Below are positions 1 through 7,468 of a stretch of DNA of 64,000 nt, in pieces. The DNA is from Prevotella sp. (GTDB lineage Bacteria; Bacteroidota; Bacteroidia; Bacteroidales; Bacteroidaceae), in assembly GCA_017934525.1 (NCBI GenBank), contig JAGBJJ010000036.1, forward strand, positions 51,836 through 115,835, given 5' to 3'. The notes under the pieces are model-generated. The model searched no databases. It was not told the DNA's origin and saw nothing but the letters and a program-made list of their open reading frames with translations. Numbering within the stretch: the stretch's first letter is position 1; the number at the start of each line of letters is the position of its first letter. A program made the position numbers and the translations under genes.

Positions 1-181
1 CTCCCTGCATGGTACCGAAAGCCAGTGAGTCCCATCCGCGTTCTGACTGCATCAGGTCCTTGATGGGTGAGAGGATGTCCATGAAAATGTATGAACAAAA
101 CATGGCGAGAGCCAGCAACAGCAGTGCTGTCCATCTCATTGCTGCAGAATCGCGCAGCGTCTTTTGAATTGCTTGTGTCAT
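1..181 (-). CDS. MFS transporter, N-terminal fragment (runs off the left edge)
   Basis: Only the first 60 codons are in the window; the start ATG is at 179-181. The visible protein begins MTQAIQKTLRDSAAMRW, then has one strongly hydrophobic helix and the sequence MDILSPIKDLMQ. This is the look of the first transmembrane helix and following loop of a major facilitator superfamily carrier of the nitrate/oxalate-type Bacteroidota group. Substrate cannot be read from this fragment. It lies downstream of the S9 peptidase gene on the same strand, separated by 112 bases that hold a stem-loop. The family call rests on resemblance of a short segment, so it is moderate. Confidence 0.6.
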   Translation of the reverse strand, partial: MTQAIQKTLRDSAAMRWTALLLLALAMFCSYIFMDILSPIKDLMQSERGWDSLAFGTMQG

Positions 182-220
182 AAAATACTTTATTTTTTGT
201 TTTCTTTTATTCAGGATTGA

Positions 221-271
221 GAGGTGTCGGCCACCCCGTAATATGATTATACCCGGCGAAACCGACACCTC
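221..271 (-). terminator. Stem-loop between S9 peptidase and MFS gene
   Basis: A perfect 10-bp inverted repeat (GAGGTGTCGG at 221-230, CCGACACCTC at 262-271) encloses a 31-base loop. It sits just after the stop of the S9 peptidase gene on the minus strand. No clear T-run follows, so it is either a weak terminator, a processing or stability hairpin, or a leader structure of the MFS gene. Confidence 0.4.
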
Positions 272-293
272 GTGATGTCTTTATGTTAAATTC

Positions 294-2480
294 TTATTTC
301 TTCAGCCAGCGCTCGAGCCATGCAAAGTAGGTGCGCTGCCAGAGAATACCGTTTTGGGGCTTCAGCACCCAGTGGTTCTCGTCGGGGAAGATGAGCAACT
401 GAGCTTCGATGCCCTTCATGCGGGCGGCATTGAAGGCCGACATGCCCTGCGTGGCGTTGATGCGGTAGTCCTTCTCGCCGTGGATGCACAGGATGGGAGT
501 GTCCCATTTGCCCACATAGCGGTGGGGAGAATTCATATAGGTCTTGCTGGCATTGGCCGTGCGATCCACATTCCAGTAGGCGTCGTCGTACTCCCAGTTG
601 CTGAACCAGTTCTCCTCGGTCTCTGTGTACATAGCCTCCAGGTTGAAGGCGCCGTCGTGGGCAATGAAGCACTTGAAGCGCTTGTCGTGGTGGCCTGCAA
701 GGTAGTAGACGGAGAAACCGCCGAACGAAGCACCCACGGCACCCAGACGGTCTTTGTCTACATAAGGCAGGTTGGCGGCAGCATCGTCGATAGCTACCAG
801 ATAGTCGCTCATGCACTGGCCTGTCCAGTCGCCCGAAATCTCTTCAAGCCACTCCTGTCCGAAGCCGGGCAGACCATGACGGTTGGGGGCTATGATGACA
901 TATCCCTGCGAGGCCATGATGAAGAAGTTCCAGCGGTAGCTCCAGAACTGCGAGACGGGACTTTGCGGACCGCCCTCGCAGAAGAGCAGGGTGGGGTATT
1001 TCTTCGTCTCGTCGAAGTTGGGCGGCAATATGATCCAGTAGAGCATCTCACCGCCGTCGGTCGTCTTCACCCAGCGCTGGTCTACTGTAGGCTTGGCCAG
1101 CTTGTCGAGAATTTCCTTGTTCACCTCGGTTATCTGCTTCACTTCGGCTGCGTTCATCTTCTCATCCTCTTTGCTGGTGTTAGGCGTGACGACATAGAGG
1201 TCGGCAGGAGCCACGTAGCTGTGGCGCTCCATCAGCAACTGTTTGCCGTTGTTCATCATCTGAAGCGAACCGAAGTCGGCCCACTCGTTGGTCAGCTGCT
1301 TCACCTGCATGTCTTTTGTCACAGCATAGAGATTCTCCGTGGCATGCCATACGCCGATGAAGTAGATGAGAGCTTCGTTGTCGTCGCTCCAGCAGAAGTC
1401 ATCGACGTTGGAGTCGAAACTCTCGGTGAGGTATTGCTTCTCGCCCGTTTCCAGGTTGTAGCAGCAGAGGCGCAGGCGGTCGGCTTCATAGCCGTCACGT
1501 GCCATCGATGTCCATGCCACATACTTGCCGTCGGGCGAGAATTTTGGATTCTGGTCGTAGCCTGGGTTGTTTTTCAGGTTTTCTTCCGAGTTGACGCTCT
1601 GATACTTCAGCGTTTTCGTGGCATTCACCTCTGGTGCCACATAGTCGGCAGGCTTGCAGAGGTTCTTGGTTTCGCCCGTACCTATTGTATAAAGATAGAT
1701 GTCGGAGTCGGTTGAGATAGAGTATGCCTTTCCTGTCTTCTTTCTGCAGGTGTAGGCAATCTGCTCGCCGTCGGCACTGAAGTCAAGCTGCTCGATACCG
1801 CCAAAAGGCTCCATCGGGCACTCGTAGGGCTCGCCCTCGAGAATGTCGGTGCCCTCACCAATCTTCGAGCCGTCGAAGTCGGCCACGAAGGGGTGCATAA
1901 TTGACTCTACGTAGTGGTCCCAGTGGCGATACATCAGATCGTTGACTACACGGCCGGTAGTGAGCGGCAGGTCTTCAGGCTTAGCGTCGATGATGTCGTG
2001 GAACGGCAGTGATTTCAGCAGGATGACCCTCTTGCCGTCAGGCGAGAACTTGAAGCCTTCCACGCTGCCTTCTGTGTCAGAAAGCTGGCGGCGTGAACCG
2101 CCGTTGGCGTCCATCTTCCACACTTCGCCCTCGCGCACGAAAGCAATGGTCTCGCCGTCAAGCCAGGCAGGGTCTGTCTCGCTCGCTGCGTCAGCAGTGA
2201 GCTGCTTCTGGTCGCTGCCGTCGACATTCATTACCCACAGCACCTGGTGGCTCTTGTTGTGCTCTACACTGTAGTAGCCCATCTGATAGACCACCTTGCT
2301 GCCGTCGGGCGATGCAGCATAGCCGGCAATGCGGCTCATGGCCCACAAAGCCTCGGGCGTCATCTGATCACCAGTCAGCTCTACGGTCTGTCTTTCAATG
2401 TTCACTTGCGTTTCCTTTTCGGTTGTGCCGCAGGCGGCCAGCATGGTGGCTGCTACAGCAAAGGTTAATGCTCTGTTCAT
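294..2480 (-). CDS. S9 family peptidase (prolyl oligopeptidase type), lipoprotein
   Basis: A 728-residue serine peptidase of the prolyl oligopeptidase/acylaminoacyl-peptidase clan. The N-terminus is a lipoprotein signal with lipobox LAAC (Cys17), so the mature enzyme should be lipid-anchored in the cell envelope. Residues of about 45-460 carry repeated WD40/TolB-like motifs (SPDGKRV, SADGEQIAY, SPDGKYVAW), which form the beta-propeller gate. The C-terminal alpha/beta hydrolase domain holds the triad Ser585 (GASFGGFS), Asp671 (GEKDYRIN) and His703 (DENHW). It likely cuts short peptides after import or in the periplasm. It has its own promoter at 2516-2524, divergent from the lysozyme gene. Exact cleavage specificity is not readable. 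Confidence 0.93.
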   Translation of the reverse strand: MNRALTFAVAATMLAACGTTEKETQVNIERQTVELTGDQMTPEALWAMSRIAGYAASPDGSKVVYQMGYYSVEHNKSHQVLWVMNVDGSDQKQLTADAASETDPAWLDGETIAFVREGEVWKMDANGGSRRQLSDTEGSVEGFKFSPDGKRVILLKSLPFHDIIDAKPEDLPLTTGRVVNDLMYRHWDHYVESIMHPFVADFDGSKIGEGTDILEGEPYECPMEPFGGIEQLDFSADGEQIAYTCRKKTGKAYSISTDSDIYLYTIGTGETKNLCKPADYVAPEVNATKTLKYQSVNSEENLKNNPGYDQNPKFSPDGKYVAWTSMARDGYEADRLRLCCYNLETGEKQYLTESFDSNVDDFCWSDDNEALIYFIGVWHATENLYAVTKDMQVKQLTNEWADFGSLQMMNNGKQLLMERHSYVAPADLYVVTPNTSKEDEKMNAAEVKQITEVNKEILDKLAKPTVDQRWVKTTDGGEMLYWIILPPNFDETKKYPTLLFCEGGPQSPVSQFWSYRWNFFIMASQGYVIIAPNRHGLPGFGQEWLEEISGDWTGQCMSDYLVAIDDAAANLPYVDKDRLGAVGASFGGFSVYYLAGHHDKRFKCFIAHDGAFNLEAMYTETEENWFSNWEYDDAYWNVDRTANASKTYMNSPHRYVGKWDTPILCIHGEKDYRINATQGMSAFNAARMKGIEAQLLIFPDENHWVLKPQNGILWQRTYFAWLERWLKK

Positions 2481-2515
2481 TTGTTAGATAGGTTATGTTT
2501 TTTACATACTTGCGT

Positions 2516-2524
2516 GCAAAGGTA
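2516..2524 (-). promoter_or_regulatory. Promoter -7 element of the S9 peptidase gene
   Basis: On the minus strand this reads TACCTTTGC, an exact match to the Bacteroidota housekeeping -7 consensus TAnnTTTGC, 35 bases before the start codon. Confidence 0.75.
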
Positions 2525-2619
2525 CTAATAAAAATAGAAAAATAAGAGGATAAAAGAAGAAAAAAATGAAAAAATCGAAAAAGGAGGATAAAAACAGCGC
2601 CTATTGTCTGAAAATGTAG

Positions 2620-2627
2620 TAACTTTG
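2620..2627 (+). promoter_or_regulatory. Promoter -7 element of the GH25 lysozyme gene
   Basis: TAACTTTG matches TAnnTTTG and lies 21 bases before the ATG. The leader would be very short. The upstream 90 bases are unusually purine-rich. Confidence 0.65.
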
Positions 2628-2648
2628 TAGCCGCAAAAAAATGAATGA

Positions 2649-3347
2649 ATGAAAAAGATTGTCATTACGTTACTTTATGTTCTTGCAGCACCCCTTGCGG
2701 TGCTGGCTCAAAATAACCCGTATCTGAATTGTGAAGACACCTGTGCGCATGTGCATGGCATCGACTTGAGCCACTATCAGGGCAACGTGTTTTGGGAGAC
2801 TATTGGCAACAATACCAATATGGCCTATGTTTATCTGAAGGCTACGGAAGGTGGCGACCGCATTGACGACCGCTATGAGCGGAATATCGACATGGCCCAC
2901 CGCTATGGGCTGAAGGTGGGGTCATATCATTTTTTTCGCCCCAAGACTGACCTGATGCTTCAGCTGCAGAATTTCAAGACACAATGTCTGCCAGGCGAGC
3001 AAGACCTCATCCCGATGCTCGACGTGGAGACCACGGGTGGTTTGACCGCAGAGGCTTTCTGCGACTCTCTCTATAAGTTTCTCGATTTGCTGGAAACCGC
3101 TTATCACCAGAAGCCGCTGGTGTACACCTTCCGGAACTTCTACAACAAATATCTGACGGGGAAGATAGACAGCTATCCGCTCATGATTGCCATGTATGCT
3201 GACGAGAAACCTGTGCTCAACGACGGTCGCGACTACATTTTGTGGCAGTATACCGCCAAGGGGCGCATCGTGGGCATCAGCGGCCACGTGGATAAAAGCA
3301 AGCTCATGGGCAAGCACACGCTGCGGGAGCTTCGCTTCAAGCGCTGA
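2649..3347 (+). CDS. GH25 family lysozyme (secreted muramidase)
   Basis: A 232-residue glycoside hydrolase family 25 protein. It has a cleavable signal peptide (about residues 1-20, ending in LAVLAQ). The hallmark residues are present: Asp39 in GIDLSHYQG, Glu67 in LKATEGG, and the catalytic DxE pair Asp125/Glu127 in MLDVETTGG. Such enzymes cut the beta-1,4 bond between N-acetylmuramic acid and N-acetylglucosamine. It is a single-domain enzyme with no cell-wall-binding repeats, as is usual for Bacteroidota. In-frame or near ATGs occur at 2641 and 2645, but 2649 is the one that opens the signal peptide. It converges on the thioesterase gene with a 21-base gap. Role could be peptidoglycan remodelling or attack on other bacteria. 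Confidence 0.92.
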   Translation: MKKIVITLLYVLAAPLAVLAQNNPYLNCEDTCAHVHGIDLSHYQGNVFWETIGNNTNMAYVYLKATEGGDRIDDRYERNIDMAHRYGLKVGSYHFFRPKTDLMLQLQNFKTQCLPGEQDLIPMLDVETTGGLTAEAFCDSLYKFLDLLETAYHQKPLVYTFRNFYNKYLTGKIDSYPLMIAMYADEKPVLNDGRDYILWQYTAKGRIVGISGHVDKSKLMGKHTLRELRFKR

Positions 3348-3368
3348 CGCCGCCGCTGCGGGGTGCTA

Positions 3369-4121
3369 TCACACGAAGATGACTTTGCTGCGACACACTT
3401 CCACGTCGCCCGTCTTGCAGATTCTCACACACCATTCGCCGGCACCTGTCTGTTCGCGGAAGAACGATAGCGTGTCGCCTGCGTGGCTCTCAGCTACATA
3501 GGCTATCTCAAAGCGTTTCACCTGATGGTCGCGATACCACTCGGCCGGCCAAAGGTCAAGCACATGCTCAATGTACTTCACAGAGTTTACATGGCCGTTG
3601 ATATCAACGTCGCTGTAGCTGGTCTCTATGGTACGGCAGAGCTTGGCATCGCCTGACATCTTCACGCGCCCGGCCTTCTCTATCGGGCAATCCTTGTCGC
3701 TGACAATCCAGTCGTTGATGGCACCGTCGTTCACGGAGAATATGTCGGAAGGCTGGCGTGTTTCGGTATCAATCATGGCCCATACCGACTTGCCGTATCC
3801 GTAGACTTTCTCGCCGGTAGTGCTATGTCCCACAATGCGGAAGTTGCGGTTTGTAAAGTAGCGCATAGCACTTTCCACCCAAGTCTCTACCCTGAAGTGG
3901 TCGTACTGTGTGAGCATCTCGCTCATTTCAATGACGAGGCGCGACAGCACCCATGACCGTTTGATAAGCATCAGCTGTCGCATACCGAAATCTCTGTCGG
4001 TAGAGTGGAAATCGGCAGCGTTCAGCAGATGATTCCCCAAATGGCCCAGGAACAGGTGCCCGGTAAGGTCGCAATGGAAGGGTTCGGCCAGAAAGTTATA
4101 TCGTCCTATTTTATCGTTCAT
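3369..4121 (-). CDS. Acyl-ACP thioesterase (FatA/FatB-like)
   Basis: A 250-residue double-hotdog protein of the bacterial acyl-[acyl-carrier-protein] thioesterase family. It begins with the family's usual GRYNFLAEPFHCD segment. The first half has the WVESAMRYFTNRNFRI strand region, and the second half contains the SDVDINGHVNSVKYIEHVLD block, where D, N and H form the active-site region of plant FatA/B relatives. It releases free fatty acids from acyl-ACP and so influences chain termination in type II fatty acid synthesis; cytoplasmic. It starts 6 bases after the PBP1A stop codon, so the two are almost surely co-transcribed, linking membrane lipid and wall synthesis. Confidence 0.9.
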   Translation of the reverse strand: MNDKIGRYNFLAEPFHCDLTGHLFLGHLGNHLLNAADFHSTDRDFGMRQLMLIKRSWVLSRLVIEMSEMLTQYDHFRVETWVESAMRYFTNRNFRIVGHSTTGEKVYGYGKSVWAMIDTETRQPSDIFSVNDGAINDWIVSDKDCPIEKAGRVKMSGDAKLCRTIETSYSDVDINGHVNSVKYIEHVLDLWPAEWYRDHQVKRFEIAYVAESHAGDTLSFFREQTGAGEWCVRICKTGDVEVCRSKVIFV

Positions 4122-4127
4122 GTCGCT

Positions 4128-6482
4128 TTATGGGTTATCTTGTTCGTTGTGGTCGCCAAACAGGTCGTCGGCCATGGTCGGTTCGTCGAGTATCTCAATA
4201 TCTTCGTTGTTCTCCACATGGCAGGGATCGAAGCCGGACGACATCTCAAACACGTCGTCTTGTGAGTAGTCGAGCCGCTTGTCGGCGTAGACTTGCTTCA
4301 TGTAGAGTGCAAAGATGGGCAGAGCCATGGATGCGCCTTGTCCTATCGACATGTTGTCGAAGTGAATGTCGCGGTCGTCGCCACCCACCCAGCAGCCTGA
4401 TATGAGGCGCGGGGTGACTCCCATGAACCAAGCGTCGCTGTTGTTGTTGGTCGTGCCGGTCTTGCCAGCCATCTGTGCCGTGAAATGATATCTGTTGCGC
4501 AGACGGCTGCCCGTACCTCCGTCAACCACAGCCTGTAGCATATAGAGCATCTTGTCGGCACTCTCGCTGCTGATTACTTCGTTGATGCGTGGTGAGAAAG
4601 TGGCCACTTCATTACCGTCGCTGTCAACGATGCGTGTCACATACATAGGTGCAGTCCTGATGCCATGGTTCACGAAGGCTGAGTAGGCACTCACCATCTC
4701 GGCCACCGTGATGTCGCAGGGACCAAGGCAGAGGGCCGGCGAGGCATGTATCTCGGGATTGAGTATGCCGTAGCTGTGAAGCAGGTTCAGGAAGGCCTGC
4801 GGTGACAGGCGGTGCATCATCAGGTAGGCCGATATCCAGTTGTTCGACTGCTGCAGTCCCCACCTTAGCGTCACCATCTCGCCATAGCGGGCCCTGCTGC
4901 CGTTGCGCGGTGTCCACGGCTGTCCGGCCACATAGTATGTCTCCTGCACGTTGGGCACCAAGTCGCACGGCGTCATGCCGTCTTGCATGGCCAGCGAGTA
5001 AAGGAAGGGCTTGATGGTCGAACCCACCTGTCGGCGTCCCTCTGACGCCATGTCGTAGGCGAAGTGCGAGAAGTCAAGTCCACCCACATAGGCTTTCACC
5101 GCACCGTCTTGCGGACACATGCTGAAGAAGCCTGTACGCAGGAACTTCTTGTAGTAGCGGATGGAGTCCATGGGGGTCATCAGCGTGTCTATCTCGCCTT
5201 TATAGGTGAACAGGTGCATCTCCGTCTTGGTGTTGAACACCTTCATGATTTCGTCATCGCTCATTCCCTGCTGCTTCAGCACCCGGTAGCGCTCACACTG
5301 GCGCACGTTGCGCTGCAGAATCTTGTCGACCTCCTTAGGCGTCAGGTTGTTGGAGTAGGGGGCGTTCTTTTTCACCCTGTTGGCTTTTTCAAACTCTGGC
5401 TGCAGATAGCCCACCACGTGGTCGTAGCATGCCTGTTCGGCATATTTCTGCATGCGCGAGTCGATGGTGGTGTAGACCTTCAGTCCGTCGGTATAGATGT
5501 TGTAGGGTGTGCCGTCGTGCTTCTTGTTCTTATTGCACCAGCCGAAGAGCGGATCCTGCTGCCACGTAATCGAATCCAGGTAGAATTTCACGTAGTTCCA
5601 CTCAGGATAGTCGGCCCTGCGTGGCTCTTTGGCCATCATGTAGCGGCGCAGAAAATCGCGGAAGTAGGTGGCTATGCCATCCTTATGGTCATACACGTGG
5701 AAGTTTAAGTTAAGGGGCACCTTCACGCAGCTATCATGTTGCGCCTCAGTCAGATATCCAGCTTTCATCATCTGCCCGAGCACCACGTTTCGGCGCTCTA
5801 TGGCGCGGTCGGGGAATCGCACAGGGTTGAAGTACGACGGGTTTTTGCAGAGGCCAATCAGCATGGCCGACTCGGTGGTGGTCAGGTCTGACGGTTCCTT
5901 CGAGAAATAGGTTTTGGCGGCAGTCTTGATGCCTACGGCATTGTGCAGGAAGTCGAAGTAGTTGAGGTACATGGCCACAATCTCGTCTTTGGTGTAGTGG
6001 CGCTCCAGCTGTACGGCAATGACCCACTCGATGGGCTTCTGTAGCATACGCTCGGTGGTAGAGTGGGCCACGTCGCTGAAGAGCTGTTTGGCCAACTGCT
6101 GCGTGATGGTCGATCCGCCTCCTGCGTTTTTCTGTCCGAGCAGTCCGCGCTTCACGATGGCGCGCCCCAGCGCATAGAAGTCTATGCCCGAGTGCTCGTA
6201 GAAGCGGACATCCTCGGTGGCCACCAGCGCTTCCACCAGCGAAGGCGCCAGCTGCGAGTAGTCCACCATGACGCGGTTCTCGCGGCTCATGCTCCATGTG
6301 CCGAGCACTTGCCCGTCGGCCGAGATGACCTGAGTGGCATAGCGGCTAATGGGGTTTTGAAGATCTTCTATGGGCGGCATGTATCCTACGCGTCCGTCGG
6401 CAATGGCCCAGAAGCAGCCAATGGCGGCCAACACGGCCACAGCCAGCGATATCCATAGCGTTCTGATCAGTCCTTTTCTCAT
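4128..6482 (-). CDS. Class A penicillin-binding protein 1A (transglycosylase/transpeptidase)
   Basis: A 784-residue bifunctional peptidoglycan synthase. One N-terminal membrane anchor lies at about residues 8-28. The GT51 glycosyltransferase domain follows, with catalytic Glu90 (ATEDVRFYEHSG) and the GGSTITQQLAKQLF motif at 122-135. The transpeptidase domain has Ser488-x-x-Lys491 (STIK), SNN at 546-548 and KTG at 674-676. It polymerises lipid II and cross-links the stem peptides on the outer face of the inner membrane. The C-terminus is a short acidic tail (residues about 755-784). It is first in a unit with the acyl-ACP thioesterase, with a promoter at 6517-6525 and a triple palindrome array just upstream of it. 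Confidence 0.95.
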   Translation of the reverse strand: MRKGLIRTLWISLAVAVLAAIGCFWAIADGRVGYMPPIEDLQNPISRYATQVISADGQVLGTWSMSRENRVMVDYSQLAPSLVEALVATEDVRFYEHSGIDFYALGRAIVKRGLLGQKNAGGGSTITQQLAKQLFSDVAHSTTERMLQKPIEWVIAVQLERHYTKDEIVAMYLNYFDFLHNAVGIKTAAKTYFSKEPSDLTTTESAMLIGLCKNPSYFNPVRFPDRAIERRNVVLGQMMKAGYLTEAQHDSCVKVPLNLNFHVYDHKDGIATYFRDFLRRYMMAKEPRRADYPEWNYVKFYLDSITWQQDPLFGWCNKNKKHDGTPYNIYTDGLKVYTTIDSRMQKYAEQACYDHVVGYLQPEFEKANRVKKNAPYSNNLTPKEVDKILQRNVRQCERYRVLKQQGMSDDEIMKVFNTKTEMHLFTYKGEIDTLMTPMDSIRYYKKFLRTGFFSMCPQDGAVKAYVGGLDFSHFAYDMASEGRRQVGSTIKPFLYSLAMQDGMTPCDLVPNVQETYYVAGQPWTPRNGSRARYGEMVTLRWGLQQSNNWISAYLMMHRLSPQAFLNLLHSYGILNPEIHASPALCLGPCDITVAEMVSAYSAFVNHGIRTAPMYVTRIVDSDGNEVATFSPRINEVISSESADKMLYMLQAVVDGGTGSRLRNRYHFTAQMAGKTGTTNNNSDAWFMGVTPRLISGCWVGGDDRDIHFDNMSIGQGASMALPIFALYMKQVYADKRLDYSQDDVFEMSSGFDPCHVENNEDIEILDEPTMADDLFGDHNEQDNP

Positions 6483-6516
6483 CTTTTCCTCGTACTTCGT
6501 TTATTGAATTCAAAGG

Positions 6517-6525
6517 GCAAAGGTA
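6517..6525 (-). promoter_or_regulatory. Promoter -7 element of the PBP1A gene
   Basis: Minus strand TACCTTTGC, an exact TAnnTTTGC match, 34 bases before the start codon. The first palindrome of the array at 6550-6607 begins about 25 bases further upstream, so the array would overlap or adjoin the -33 region. Confidence 0.75.
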
Positions 6526-6549
6526 TGAATAAAATATGATATAAGGAAA

Positions 6550-6607
6550 AATTTTGGCCAAAATTGTATGAATAATGGCCAAAATTCAATCAATAATGGC
6601 TATAATT
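6550..6607. repeat. Triple 16-bp palindrome array A (21-bp period)
   Basis: Three copies of a GGCC-centred palindrome start at 6550, 6571 and 6592. The first, AATTTTGGCCAAAATT, is a perfect 16-bp palindrome; the others are AATAATGGCCAAAATT and AATAATGGCTATAATT. Five unrelated bases separate the copies (GTATG, CAATC), giving an exact 21-bp period. The array lies between the rprY stop and the PBP1A promoter. The same design recurs at 37869-37926 and 48878-48935. The function is unknown; a multimeric DNA-binding protein site is the simplest reading. Confidence 0.85.
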
Positions 6608-6659
6608 TGCCGCCAGGGTCCAGCCGCATGCCTGCAATGTCTGCGTTGACGCCTGCTGA

Positions 6660-7358
6660 TTAGTCTTCCTCGGGGGTAATCAGCTTGTAGCCTTTGCCGT
6701 GGATATTGATGATTTCAATCTGCGGATCGTCTTTCAGATGCTTGCGCAACTTGGTGATATACACGTCCATCGAGCGAGCGTTGAAGTAGTTGTCGTCAAT
6801 CCAGATGGTCTTCAGGGCGAAGTCGCGCTGCAGAATCTCGTTGGCGTGCGAGCAGAGCAGCGCCAGCAGCTCGTTCTCCTTGGTGGTGAGCTTCGTTTGC
6901 TTCTCGCCGATGGTAAGCAGCTGTTTCTGCGTGTCGAAGGTGAAATTGCCGATGTGGTAGAGCGTAGACTCCTTGTTCTTCTTGCCGCGCACCCGACGCA
7001 GGATGGCCTCAATACGGAACACAAGTTCCTCCATGGAGAAAGGCTTGGTGATATAGTCATCGGCTCCCAGCTTGAATCCCTCGAGTATATCTTCTTTCAG
7101 CGTCTTGGCGGTGAGGAAGATGATGGGTATTTCTGCGTTGGCCGTGCGTATTTCCTGCGCCAGGGTGAAGCCGTCTTTCTTGGGCATCATCACATCGAGC
7201 ACACAAATGTCGAACTTGGTCTTCAGGAAGGCTTTAAAGCCAGCCTCGCCGTCGGGACACAGTTCTGCCTCATAGCCCTTAGCAGCCAGATACTCACGGA
7301 GCAGCATGCCGAGGTTTTCGTCGTCCTCGCAAAGCAAGATTTTGAGTTTGTCTTCCAT
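6660..7358 (-). CDS. rprY: Response regulator, OmpR/PhoB family (RprY type)
   Basis: A 232-residue two-component response regulator. The receiver domain (about 5-120) has acidic residues Glu11 and Asp12, and the phospho-acceptor Asp55 in VLDVMMPKKDG. A winged-helix DNA-binding domain follows (about 135-230, with TTKENELLALLC and RSMDVYITKLRKHL). An in-frame extension reaches upstream to 7427, but the ATG at 7356-7358 opens the conserved receiver sequence (MEDKLKILLCEDD) and is preferred. It lies 110 bases downstream of the sensor kinase gene. The pair matches the RprX/RprY system of Bacteroides and Porphyromonas, linked in those organisms to oxidative and sodium-related stress. The symbol is assigned by that resemblance. 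Confidence 0.88.
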   Translation of the reverse strand: MEDKLKILLCEDDENLGMLLREYLAAKGYEAELCPDGEAGFKAFLKTKFDICVLDVMMPKKDGFTLAQEIRTANAEIPIIFLTAKTLKEDILEGFKLGADDYITKPFSMEELVFRIEAILRRVRGKKNKESTLYHIGNFTFDTQKQLLTIGEKQTKLTTKENELLALLCSHANEILQRDFALKTIWIDDNYFNARSMDVYITKLRKHLKDDPQIEIINIHGKGYKLITPEED

Positions 7359-7468
7359 ATTTATCGTTACTCCCGCTGCCCTTGCATTTGTTGGGGGCAG
7401 TGCCCGTCGGTTAGTGGGAGTTGTCATGACAGGCGGGTTGTTATTACTTATCTTGTCTGATATTTGGT

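Noticed and set aside
354-1715. A 453-codon open frame on the + strand inside the S9 peptidase gene
   Set aside because: It is antisense to a clearly conserved gene and exists because of strong G/C third-position bias; the translation has no recognisable domain.
2578-2589. Strong Shine-Dalgarno (AAAAAGGAGGAT) upstream of the lysozyme gene
   Set aside because: No start codon follows within 15 bases and the lysozyme promoter lies downstream of it, so it is not transcribed with that gene; part of a purine-rich tract.
6550-6607. Short CRISPR array or tRNA-like element, because of the regular 21-bp spacing
   Set aside because: Units are palindromic 16-mers with 5-base spacers, far too short for CRISPR, and no cas genes are present.
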